DNA of 8,756 bases, from assembly GCA_965368115.1 (NCBI GenBank), contig CBDULQ010000164.1, forward strand, positions 1 to 8,756, in the 5' to 3' direction. This document shows, one piece after another, positions 1 to 6,349 of this stretch. How positions within the stretch are numbered: the first letter of the stretch is position 1; every line of letters starts with the position of its first letter. Made by a program: the position numbers and the translations under genes. Below the pieces are notes generated by a model that was not told the DNA's origin, ran no database searches, and saw nothing but the letters and a program-made list of their open reading frames with translations. Source of the DNA: CBDULQ01 sp965368115. GTDB lineage: Bacteria; Pseudomonadota; Gammaproteobacteria; SZUA-229.

Positions 1-457
1 GGGCTCCGGTATCAGCTGGACCTATCAGGGTCGCCCTGTGCTGGCCACGCCGAATCTGAAACAGGGCGAAATCAGCATCATCGATATGCAGAACTGGAAA
101 ACCATCAAGCGCATCAAAACCCTGGGACCGGGCTTTTTCATGCGCAGTCATGAAAACTCCGATTACGCCTGGGCCGATGTGTTTTTCGGTCCCAATCGGG
201 ATGCCGTGCACATCATCGATAAGCGCACACTGGAAATCGTCAAAACCCTGCGCCCTGAACCGGGTAAGACCGCAGCGCATGTGGAATTCGATAAAACCGG
301 GGAACACGCTTTGTTAAGTATCTGGGATATGGATGGCGCGGTGATCGTTTACGATGCGAAAACCCTGGAAGAAATCAAACGCCTGCCGATGAAAAAGCCG
401 TCGGGCAAATACAATGTGCATAACAAGATTACCCGTTCCGCCGGCACCAGTCATTAG
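1..457 (+). CDS. nirN: NirN-like heme d1-binding beta-propeller protein, C-terminal part (5' end outside window)
   Basis: The reading frame is open from base 2 to the TAG at 455-457, so only about the last 151 residues are present. The fragment has the blade-like repeats of a cytochrome cd1-type d1 propeller (IDMQNWKTIKRIKTLGPGFF, IDKRTLEIVKTLRPEPGKTA, VYDAKTLEEIKRLPMKKPSG) and ends in KYNVHNKITRSAGTSH. From memory, this ending and the LGPGFFMRSHE segment fit NirN, the periplasmic heme d1 dehydrogenase that finishes d1 cofactor synthesis. They fit less well to NirF, and the end does not match NirS. Any cytochrome c domain or signal peptide would lie upstream, outside the window. The intrinsic terminator just downstream and the facing dnr-like regulator suit the last gene of a nir denitrification operon. 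The d1-family call is firm. The choice of NirN over NirF or another d1 paralogue is moderate. Confidence 0.7.
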   Translation, partial: GSGISWTYQGRPVLATPNLKQGEISIIDMQNWKTIKRIKTLGPGFFMRSHENSDYAWADVFFGPNRDAVHIIDKRTLEIVKTLRPEPGKTAAHVEFDKTGEHALLSIWDMDGAVIVYDAKTLEEIKRLPMKKPSGKYNVHNKITRSAGTSH

Positions 458-490
458 TTCGAACCCGATTTCGACACCCTGGAGCCCGTT

Positions 491-525
491 GCCATTTCGA
501 CACCCCGTGTCGGAGTGGCTTTTTT
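491..525 (+). terminator. Intrinsic (rho-independent) terminator after the nirN-like gene
   Basis: A 13-base arm at 491-503 pairs with 507-519 around a CCC loop. All pairs are Watson-Crick except two G-U wobbles, and six T follow at 520-525. It lies 33 bases after the TAG of the nirN-like gene. There is no T-run on the other side of the hairpin, so it should stop plus-strand transcripts only and not those from the convergent dnr-like gene. Confidence 0.9.
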
Positions 526-543
526 AATTGCACGGAATAAAAG

Positions 544-1236
544 TCAGATCACCAGATCGCGCAACTGATCCACCTTGAGTAGCGAAATGGTTTTACCCTT
601 GACCGCAATCAGCTCCTTTTTGGTCAGGTTCTTGAGAATACGGGAAAAGGTTTCCGGCTGAATGGACAACCTGGAAGCGATAATATTTTTGGAAATATTC
701 AGCTGGATATCGACCTGGTCATGGTCACGTTCAGCATCAGGAATCAATTGCAGTAAATAATGTACCAATCGGAAGGTGGCGTTCTGCAAAGTGAGGTAGT
801 CGATCTCATTGAGGCGCTGATGCAGGCGCATACTCATATCGGAGAGCAGTTTGAAACAGGTTTCCCTGGAATTCGACAGGATCTCGAGAAAAGCATCGGA
901 ATCGAACGCCAGCAATTCAGTTTCACCGATGGCTTCGGCGTTCAACGGATAACAGCGTTCCTCCATGAAAATCACCGCCTCGGCAAAGGACTGGCCGGGC
1001 TGAACCACTTCGATGACACGCTCGTTACCATCCAGTGACAGGCGATATAACTTGATTTGCCCGGACTGAACCTGAAAAAAGCGGTCTGCACGCTCACCCT
1101 GTTCGAACAGATGTTCACCATCGGCCAGCTTTAGAACTCGAGTGGATTTCTGAATAATCTGCAGATGATCGTCTGACAGACCCGATAGCAGGGTATGGTT
1201 TTTCAGCAGCTGTACGGATACGCAAGGAGCAAGCAT
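544..1236 (-). CDS. dnr: Dnr-type Crp/Fnr family transcriptional regulator
   Basis: This 230-residue protein has the Crp/Fnr layout. A cyclic-nucleotide-binding-like beta-roll covers about residues 15-115, a long dimer helix about 125-165 (including SMRLHQRLNEIDYLTLQNAT), and a C-terminal winged helix-turn-helix about 178-225. The recognition helix SIQPETFSRIL has E195, S198 and R199, the E-x-x-S-R pattern that reads TTGAT-type half-sites in Fnr-class proteins. FAEAVIFM in the beta-roll and SIQPETFSRI in the helix closely match Pseudomonas Dnr, the heme-based NO sensor that activates nir, nor and nos genes. The N-terminal cysteine cluster of Fnr is absent (Cys only at 5, 95 and 127), so [4Fe-4S] oxygen sensing is unlikely. 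It converges on the nirN-like gene, which supports denitrification control. The ATG at 1234-1236 has no clear Shine-Dalgarno sequence, but a good promoter lies just upstream. The family is certain and the Dnr subclass likely. Confidence 0.88.
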   Translation of the reverse strand: MLAPCVSVQLLKNHTLLSGLSDDHLQIIQKSTRVLKLADGEHLFEQGERADRFFQVQSGQIKLYRLSLDGNERVIEVVQPGQSFAEAVIFMEERCYPLNAEAIGETELLAFDSDAFLEILSNSRETCFKLLSDMSMRLHQRLNEIDYLTLQNATFRLVHYLLQLIPDAERDHDQVDIQLNISKNIIASRLSIQPETFSRILKNLTKKELIAVKGKTISLLKVDQLRDLVI

Positions 1237-1265
1237 AGGATCTGGCCTGGGTAATATTCGGAAAA

Positions 1266-1294
1266 ATTAAACGCCGTTGTCTAATAACCGACAA
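1266..1294 (-). promoter_or_regulatory. Predicted sigma-70 promoter of the dnr-like gene, with embedded inverted repeat
   Basis: On the minus strand, TTGTCG (1294-1289, 4/6 to the -35 consensus) is separated by exactly 17 bases from TTTAAT (1271-1266, 5/6 to the -10 consensus). Transcription would begin near 1260, giving a leader of about 24 bases before the ATG at 1236. A perfect inverted repeat, TTGTC at 1277-1281 and GACAA at 1290-1294 with 8 bases between, covers the -35 and the spacer. That position would suit a repressor or an autoregulatory site. The call is from pattern only. Confidence 0.5.
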
Positions 1295-1332
1295 TCGAAA
1301 AAAAGCATACCTTATCCGGCGACAAATCGATA

Positions 1333-1346
1333 GTGACCTGCATCAA
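1333..1346. promoter_or_regulatory. Candidate FNR/Dnr box in the dnr/glutaredoxin divergent region
   Basis: GTGAC-CTGC-ATCAA matches the FNR/Dnr consensus TTGAT-N4-ATCAA at 8 of 10 positions, with one half-site perfect. It is centred about 97 bases upstream of the glutaredoxin ATG and about 80 bases upstream of the predicted dnr transcription start. It could therefore serve either gene. One 8/10 match can arise by chance, so this is a candidate only. Confidence 0.35.
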
Positions 1347-1441
1347 CACCTGTCTGCCGTCCGCCGGGATTTCCCGGGCCGGCTTCACCACGACCGGTGG
1401 TAAAGCTGGTTTTTACCTGGAGCCTACATTAAACTGGCGCG

Positions 1442-1783
1442 ATGAAAAAATATGCCGTTCATATCATTGCCGTATTGTTCGTCGCCATTTACCTCTGGGT
1501 GAGTCAGCACTCATCGACCGGTTTCTCCGAGAACCCGGTAACACTGAGTAAATCCTCGACACCGGAAATCGTCATGTTCGGAACACAGAGTTGTAAATAC
1601 TGTGCCGCAACCCGCGCCTTTTTCGAGTTTCATCAGCTTCCCTACGAAGAACTCGATATCGAAAACTCGGACAAGGATATGGAAATGTTTTACCTACTGG
1701 GAGGCAAAGGCACACCGCTACTCATCGTCAACGGTGTTATCATTCATGGTTTCGACGAAGACGCCATTCGGCGTGCGCTATAA
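1442..1783 (+). CDS. Membrane-anchored glutaredoxin-like protein
   Basis: This small 113-residue protein begins with MKK and a hydrophobic stretch at about residues 5-20, which reads as a signal anchor or single membrane helix. A linker of about 20 residues follows. From about residue 41 comes a glutaredoxin-type thioredoxin fold: beta strand PEIVMFG, redox motif C51-K-Y-C54, a helix (AATRAFFEF), the strand YEELDIE, the cis-proline motif T91-P92, and the C-terminal G103-F104 turn and helix. The expected role is thiol-disulfide exchange or deglutathionylation at the membrane. The N-terminal anchor suggests a periplasm-facing domain, but topology is inferred. An in-frame TAA at 1430-1432 leaves the ATG at 1442 as the only nearby start. 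The nearest purine-rich motif, CTGGAG at 1417-1422, is too far upstream for a normal ribosome site. It is divergent from dnr and ends 19 bases from the stop of the convergent pentapeptide gene. Its physiological partner is unknown. Confidence 0.85.
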   Translation: MKKYAVHIIAVLFVAIYLWVSQHSSTGFSENPVTLSKSSTPEIVMFGTQSCKYCAATRAFFEFHQLPYEELDIENSDKDMEMFYLLGGKGTPLLIVNGVIIHGFDEDAIRRAL

Positions 1784-1802
1784 ATCCTCACTCACCGCCG
1801 CG

Positions 1803-2543
1803 TTAACGACAGAAACTCACCGCATCTTTTCGACAGCGTCGATAATCCACCCAGCTGGCATCACTGAGAATCGCGCCTTCGAATTCGGTGCCGTCAATCA
1901 CCGCTTCACGCAACGATGCTTTGGTCAGGTTGGCACGATTGAATTTGGCGTCCACCAGATTGGTTTTATCCATGCGCGCACGCGTTAAATCGGCGCCGAC
2001 AAAGTTAGCGGATTCCATATCCGCTTCGTTAAAATTGGCCTCTGCGGCAGTAATATTTTGCAGACTGGCTTCTTCCAGATTGGCCAGTTCGAAATTGGCC
2101 TTTTCCAGTTTCGCCTCGTCAAACATCGTCTGAATCAGATCAGCATCATAGAAGTGCGTTTCGTCGAGAATGGCCGCGGAAAAATCCGCCTTGTCGAGAC
2201 GCGCACGACTCAGGCGAGCGCCGCGCATGTTGGCCTTAACGAAGCGGGCTTCACGTCCATCGATGCCGACCAGAAAAGCATTCTTCATCGAAGCCTGACT
2301 GAGATCAGCCTGTTGCAGATTGGAAAAACTCAGGTCTGCATCGTTCATGCGCGCACCCACCAGTTTCGCGCCCTGCAGATTGATATTGTTGAGGTTGGCT
2401 TCACGCAGATTGGCACCGGACAGATCAGCACCCGATTTGTCACAACCGGCCCAGTTGACACGCGGCGCGGCGGCATCGTTACAGTCAGCCTGAACGGACG
2501 CACTGAACAGTGCAGCACACAACACAAGTAGACGTAGCTTCAT
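1803..2543 (-). CDS. Secreted pentapeptide-repeat protein
   Basis: This 246-residue protein starts with a typical Sec signal peptide (MKLRLLVLCAALFSASVQA, cleavage probably after A19). A short Cys-containing segment follows (C21, C34). From residue 39 to 233 there are 39 consecutive A(D/N)LXX-type pentapeptides without insertion, for example ADLSG, ANLRE, ANLNN, ADLTR and ANLTK. Only two repeats lack a bulky hydrophobic centre (IDGRE at 94-98 and ITAAE at 164-168). Such repeats fold as a right-handed square beta-helix, here nearly ten coils. The end, YRRCRKDAVSFCR, has C237 and C245, so disulfides could cap the helix ends in the periplasm. Its ATG overlaps the mnmC TGA by four bases (ATGA), implying translational coupling. 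The biochemical function is unknown. Pentapeptide proteins that protect gyrase are cytoplasmic, so the signal peptide argues against that role. Confidence 0.9.
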   Translation of the reverse strand: MKLRLLVLCAALFSASVQADCNDAAAPRVNWAGCDKSGADLSGANLREANLNNINLQGAKLVGARMNDADLSFSNLQQADLSQASMKNAFLVGIDGREARFVKANMRGARLSRARLDKADFSAAILDETHFYDADLIQTMFDEAKLEKANFELANLEEASLQNITAAEANFNEADMESANFVGADLTRARMDKTNLVDAKFNRANLTKASLREAVIDGTEFEGAILSDASWVDYRRCRKDAVSFCR

Positions 2544-4486
2544 AACGGGATGGATCGCCCCTTCTTCAATGCACGGATCAAAAAACGCGCCGGCTGCAAA
2601 GCGTCTCGCACCTGCGCATAAACCGGCGTCGGCTGCTGTTCGATTTCGGCAGCAATGATTTCCGCTGCCAGCCAGGCGGTACTCAGTCCCCGCGCGCCGT
2701 GACCCACATTAACATATAAACCCGGCTGATACCTGCCCGGCGGATATTCGCTCATCGGTCTACCGCGCGCCAGATCGGCATAACTGTTCAAAAATTCATC
2801 AACATCGGCGACACCGCCAAGCAGCGGCAAACGGTCGGCGGTCGCAGCGCGTACAGCGGCGCGTCCGCCCTGCACCGGCGTGTCGATCGCTACCGGTCGT
2901 AGCCCCTGCTGCAAGGCCTGCAAATTGTGCTGATGATCATCGTCAGTCAGTTCGATGGAATCGTCATCGGGATGAAAACTGGCGCCGACAACCTGCCGAT
3001 CATGGCGCGCCGGTAACAGGTAACCCTCGTAACAAATAGGACAGCGCAGTTCGGCCAGGGGTTCAGCCGCCGCCAGATAGCTGAGTTGACCGCGCACCGG
3101 TTGCGGCGCCAGCCATCGGGTCTGGGTGAATTGTCCCAGTTGATGACCATTGGCGAGCAACAACACGGCGTTACTGTCCACCAGCTGATCCTGTGCATCG
3201 TAAAGTCGCCATGCGCCCGGTTGATAATCGATACGATCAATGACGCTATTGCCTATAAATTTCACCCGTTCACCGGCGTCGTCCAGCAACAGCTCACACA
3301 ACTGCCGAGGATCCAGATAACCGGCCAGTGGAAACCACAGGGCGTCCTGCTGCAAATCCAGTCCGCTGTACTCGGCCAGATGCTCGGCGTCGATACACTG
3401 CACCAGTTGTTCATCGAAATCGCCATCACGCATGTGACGAACAATGCGTTGCGAAGACGCCAGTTGCGCCACGCCTGCCGGCTGCCAGTCCAGTTCCGGA
3501 TAGTGCGCCGCAAGTCGGTTTAACTGTTGCACGGCCAATGCAAAAGCCGCCGAATGAAAATCGCTTTCCGCACCGGACTGTAAACTCAGGCGCGGCATCA
3601 CGACACCCAGCGGATTGCCTGAAGCCGCCATGGCCGGTGCAGCAAGCTGGTCGATGAGGCGCACCTGCCAGCCGCGTTGCGCCAGTACCCAGGCGCTGGT
3701 GACACCGGCGATACCGGCGCCGAGGATGGTGATGGATTTCTGTTGAGTATCTACTTGCGGAACACGATACCAGGGCGGCGTTAAGACAGACGCTGTCGGC
3801 TGCGTCATGCGGCCGCGTAACATGTCGCGCTTGCGGCCATAGCCGGGCATTTTTTGCATCGCGAAACCCTGCTCCGCCAGCCCGCGACGCACGAACCCGG
3901 CCGAGGTATAGGTGGCGAGTGTGGTGCGTTCTGTGCTGAGTCGCGCAAGCTGTGCAAACACCTGTTGATTCCACATCTGCGGATTACGATTCGGTGCAAA
4001 GCCATCCAGGTACCAGGCATCCATGGCCTGGTCCAGTTGCGCCAGGCCGGTCGACACATCGTCGAATATCAACATCAGTACTACGCGGCCGTTGAACAGG
4101 CTGCGTCGATGCAAACCGCGAATCGCTGGCGGATACACCTGCAACAATTCGTCGACGATGGCTTCGAAGCGGGGATAAACCGCAAGCGCGTGTTGTAAAT
4201 CAGTCTGACTGAAGGGAAATTTTTCCAGCGAATAAAAATACAGCCGCGCATCGGGTGCACTGGTCTGCAACCAGTGCTGCACGGTGATGACGAAATTCAG
4301 TCCGCTGCCGAAACCGGTCTCGCCGATACAGAACGTTTTGCGACCCTGCCAGGCCTGCGGTAAATCATTGGCGGCGATAAACACATGTTCGGTTTCCGCC
4401 ACGCCCTGGTCGCGACTGAAATAGACATCGTCAAACTGTTCACTGAACGGCTGGCCATCGCGCCAGCTCAAATCGGCCTGTTTCAT
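2540..4486 (-). CDS. mnmC: Bifunctional tRNA mnm5s2U34 methyltransferase / FAD-dependent cmnm5s2U34 oxidoreductase MnmC
   Basis: MnmC performs the last two steps of wobble-uridine modification. Its FAD domain removes the carboxymethyl group from cmnm5(s2)U34, and its methyltransferase domain adds a methyl from SAM to give mnm5(s2)U34. Counting from the ATG at 4484-4486 (648 residues; about 668 in E. coli), the N-terminal half has FDDVYFS near residues 18-24, the SAM loop GETGFGSGLN at 55-64 and DAWYLDGFAP at 156-165. The FAD half begins with the dinucleotide motif ITILGAGIAG at 252-261, then SGNPLGVVMPRL at 289-300 and PGLYVNVGHGARGL at 588-601. Both domains look intact. The start is uncertain. 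In-frame starts also exist at 4528, which has AGGTAG upstream, and at 4582. I prefer 4486 because it fits family N-termini and lies downstream of a perfect TATAAT at 4532-4527 that overlaps the 4528 codon. The TGA overlaps the next gene's ATG. Confidence 0.93.
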   Translation of the reverse strand: MKQADLSWRDGQPFSEQFDDVYFSRDQGVAETEHVFIAANDLPQAWQGRKTFCIGETGFGSGLNFVITVQHWLQTSAPDARLYFYSLEKFPFSQTDLQHALAVYPRFEAIVDELLQVYPPAIRGLHRRSLFNGRVVLMLIFDDVSTGLAQLDQAMDAWYLDGFAPNRNPQMWNQQVFAQLARLSTERTTLATYTSAGFVRRGLAEQGFAMQKMPGYGRKRDMLRGRMTQPTASVLTPPWYRVPQVDTQQKSITILGAGIAGVTSAWVLAQRGWQVRLIDQLAAPAMAASGNPLGVVMPRLSLQSGAESDFHSAAFALAVQQLNRLAAHYPELDWQPAGVAQLASSQRIVRHMRDGDFDEQLVQCIDAEHLAEYSGLDLQQDALWFPLAGYLDPRQLCELLLDDAGERVKFIGNSVIDRIDYQPGAWRLYDAQDQLVDSNAVLLLANGHQLGQFTQTRWLAPQPVRGQLSYLAAAEPLAELRCPICYEGYLLPARHDRQVVGASFHPDDDSIELTDDDHQHNLQALQQGLRPVAIDTPVQGGRAAVRAATADRLPLLGGVADVDEFLNSYADLARGRPMSEYPPGRYQPGLYVNVGHGARGLSTAWLAAEIIAAEIEQQPTPVYAQVRDALQPARFLIRALKKGRSIPL

Positions 4487-4504
4487 GAATTCATTGCATT
4501 GGCT

Positions 4505-4534
4505 CTGCCACTCGGCTTGCGCAGGCATTATACT
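4505..4534 (+). promoter_or_regulatory. Predicted promoter of the hpnCDE operon, overlapping a minus-strand -10 for mnmC
   Basis: On the plus strand, CTGCCA (4505-4510, 4/6) and TATACT (4529-4534, 5/6) are spaced by 18 bases, predicting a start near 4541, about 31 bases before hpnC. On the minus strand, a perfect TATAAT lies at 4532-4527, predicting a start near 4520, about 34 bases before the preferred mnmC ATG. No good -35 was found for the minus-strand box. The two -10 elements share four base pairs, so the polymerases would compete for the site. This is a prediction from motifs only. Confidence 0.4.
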
Positions 4535-4571
4535 ACCTGCTGCTCCCCAAATCCGATGATTCACTTTGTTT

Positions 4572-5429
4572 ATGAATGCCATGTCCAGTACACAGGCTTA
4601 CCGTCATTGCCTGCAGATCGCTAAAAACCATTACGAAAATTTCCCGGTCGCCTCCTGGTTTCTGCCGCGCCGCATCCGCTACCCCATCGCAGCGATCTAC
4701 GCCTTTGCCCGGCGCGCCGACGATATTGCCGATGAAGGTGATTTGACCGATGAACAGCGTCTGGCCCAGCTCGATGACATGGGGCGCGCCATCGACGGCG
4801 CCCACCAGGGGCTGGTCAGCAATGATCCGGTATTCATCGCGCTGGCCGACACCCTGCAGCGCTTCGATTTACCGGTGCAGCTGTTTCACGACCTGCTATC
4901 TGCGTTCAAACAGGACGTCACCAAGAAACGCTATGCCGATTTCGGTGAAGTGATGGATTATTGCCGGCGCTCCGCCAATCCCATCGGTCGCCTGTTGCTG
5001 CACCTGGTGGGGCGCACCGAGCGCCAGTTACTGGGCCATGCGGATGCCTTGTGCAGTGCGCTGCAACTAATCAACTTCTATCAGGATCTGACCCAGGACT
5101 ATGACGAAATGGATCGCATCTATCTGCCCCAGGATGAGTTCCGGCGCTCGCTGCTCAATGAAACCTACATCAAAAATCGCATCACCGACGGGCCGATGAT
5201 CCTGTTCATGCGCAAACAGTATGAACGCACCAACAAGCTGCTCAATGCCGGCGCCCCGCTGGGCAAGAAACTGGGCGGCCTGTTCGGTTTTGAAATTCGC
5301 CTCATCGCCGCCGGTGGATCACGTATCCTGCAACGGCTGCATGCCGAGGACGAAAACCTCTACGCACGACCGAGGCTGGTCATCGGCGACTGGCTGTGGG
5401 TGTTCTGGAAAGCCCTGCGCGCCAAATAG
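4572..5429 (+). CDS. hpnC: Squalene synthase subfamily HpnC (hydroxysqualene synthase)
   Basis: HpnC converts presqualene diphosphate, made by HpnD, into hydroxysqualene, the second step of the three-enzyme bacterial squalene route. The 285-residue protein has the trans-isoprenyl diphosphate synthase all-helical fold signatures. HYENFPVAS at 20-28 is typical of HpnC. The first aspartate-rich motif is ADDIADE at 49-55. The second metal-binding region, at about 165-186, includes FYQDLTQDYD and IYLP, where HpnD has the more canonical DVRED. The start is ambiguous: ATG at 4572 or at 4581, with an in-frame TTG at 4566, and none has a clear ribosome site. I chose the first ATG. The two products differ by only three residues. 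It is the first gene of the operon, divergent from mnmC, and hpnD follows after 44 bases. Confidence 0.94.
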   Translation: MNAMSSTQAYRHCLQIAKNHYENFPVASWFLPRRIRYPIAAIYAFARRADDIADEGDLTDEQRLAQLDDMGRAIDGAHQGLVSNDPVFIALADTLQRFDLPVQLFHDLLSAFKQDVTKKRYADFGEVMDYCRRSANPIGRLLLHLVGRTERQLLGHADALCSALQLINFYQDLTQDYDEMDRIYLPQDEFRRSLLNETYIKNRITDGPMILFMRKQYERTNKLLNAGAPLGKKLGGLFGFEIRLIAAGGSRILQRLHAEDENLYARPRLVIGDWLWVFWKALRAK

Positions 5430-5430
5430 C

Positions 5431-5444
5431 GCAGGCTTGCCTGC
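5431..5444 (+). other. Small hairpin between hpnC and hpnD
   Basis: GCAGGC at 5431-5436 and GCCTGC at 5439-5444 form a perfect inverted repeat with two bases between, directly after the hpnC stop. No T-run follows, so it is not an intrinsic terminator. It may stabilise or mark a processing point in the operon mRNA, or be chance. Confidence 0.3.
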
Positions 5445-5473
5445 ATAGCGGCGATGCAACATACTTGGCGCCC

Positions 5474-6349
5474 ATGACGCCCGACCAATACTGCCAGCAT
5501 AAAGCCGCCGCCAGCGGCTCCAGTTTTTACGCCAGCTTCCGCTTTTTACCCGAACTCAAACGTCGTGCTATCACCGCGCTGTATGCCTTCTGCCGTGAAG
5601 TCGACGACGTGGTGGACGAATGCCAGGATACGGCGGTCGCCTACACCACGCTGAACTGGTGGCGCCAGGAAGTGGCCAACCTGTATGCCGGCCACCCACA
5701 ACATCCGGTGACCCAGGCCCTGCATCCCCTGCTGGACGATTTCGACCTGGCTCAGGAGTACCTGCTGGAAATCATCGACGGCATGGAAATGGACCTCAAC
5801 CACCAGGGCTATGCGGATTTCAAATCCCTGACGTTGTATTGCTATCGCGTCGCCAGCGTAGTCGGTCTACTGTCGGCGGAAATTTTCGGTTACCGGGACC
5901 GGCGCACCCTCAAGTACGCCCACGACCTGGGCCTCGCCTTCCAGCTCACCAACATCCTGCGCGATGTGCGTGAAGATGCGCAACGTGGTCGTGTCTACCT
6001 GCCCGCCGACGAGCTGGAAAAATTCGGCGTCGGCATCAGCGATCTGGATCGCCCGGTGACTTCCGATGCGGTGCAGGCGCTGTTTCAATACCAGGCGGAC
6101 CGGGCGCGCGAATATTACATCAAGGCCTTCAACCAGTTACCGGAACAGGATCGCTATGCGCAACGCACCGGGCTGATCATGGCGGAAATCTACCAGGCCC
6201 TGCTGGATGAAATCGAAGCGGACGGTTTTCGGGTGCTGGAACATCGCATCAAGCTCACCCCGATACGCAAACTGTGGCTGGCCTGGCGTGCTTCGCGACG
6301 CGAGGCCCGTCGTTATCGGCGCTACCGCAAGTCGCCGGCTTCGGCATGA
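5474..6349 (+). CDS. hpnD: Presqualene diphosphate synthase HpnD
   Basis: HpnD condenses two farnesyl diphosphates into presqualene diphosphate, the committed step to squalene. The 291-residue protein begins MTPDQYCQHKAAASGSSFY, the characteristic HpnD N-terminus, which fixes the start at the ATG of 5474. The first aspartate motif, DDVVDE, is at 44-49, DGMEMDL at 102-108, and YCYRVASVVG at 122-131. The second metal motif, LTNILRDVREDAQRG, is at 158-172 with DVRED at 164-168, followed by RVYLPADE. All catalytic motifs of the squalene/phytoene synthase family are intact. The C-terminus is very arginine-rich (RASRREARRYRRYRK), which may contact membrane or acidic surfaces. Its TGA overlaps the hpnE ATG by four bases (6346-6349), so the two are probably translationally coupled. 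There is no clear Shine-Dalgarno sequence before its own start. Confidence 0.96.
   Translation: MTPDQYCQHKAAASGSSFYASFRFLPELKRRAITALYAFCREVDDVVDECQDTAVAYTTLNWWRQEVANLYAGHPQHPVTQALHPLLDDFDLAQEYLLEIIDGMEMDLNHQGYADFKSLTLYCYRVASVVGLLSAEIFGYRDRRTLKYAHDLGLAFQLTNILRDVREDAQRGRVYLPADELEKFGVGISDLDRPVTSDAVQALFQYQADRAREYYIKAFNQLPEQDRYAQRTGLIMAEIYQALLDEIEADGFRVLEHRIKLTPIRKLWLAWRASRREARRYRRYRKSPASA

Noticed and set aside
544..1236. Classical Fnr-type [4Fe-4S] oxygen sensor
   Set aside because: The N-terminal cysteine cluster is missing; only Cys5, Cys95 and Cys127 are present.
1387..1401. ACCAC/GTGGT hairpin upstream of the glutaredoxin gene, near a T-run
   Set aside because: The stem is only five pairs and the T-run starts several bases after it, too weak for a terminator or attenuator call.
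2517..2534. Lipobox-like LVLC in the signal peptide of the pentapeptide protein
   Set aside because: The cysteine is at residue 9, too early for a lipoprotein signal; the VQA motif at 17-19 is a better signal peptidase I site.
3426..3974. Long open frames antisense or out of frame to mnmC, hpnE and the dehydrogenase (for example 3426-3974, 6322-6879, 6892-7458, 7962-8552)
   Set aside because: All lie over strongly supported genes, show no domain motifs and have compositions expected of shadow frames in GC-rich coding DNA.
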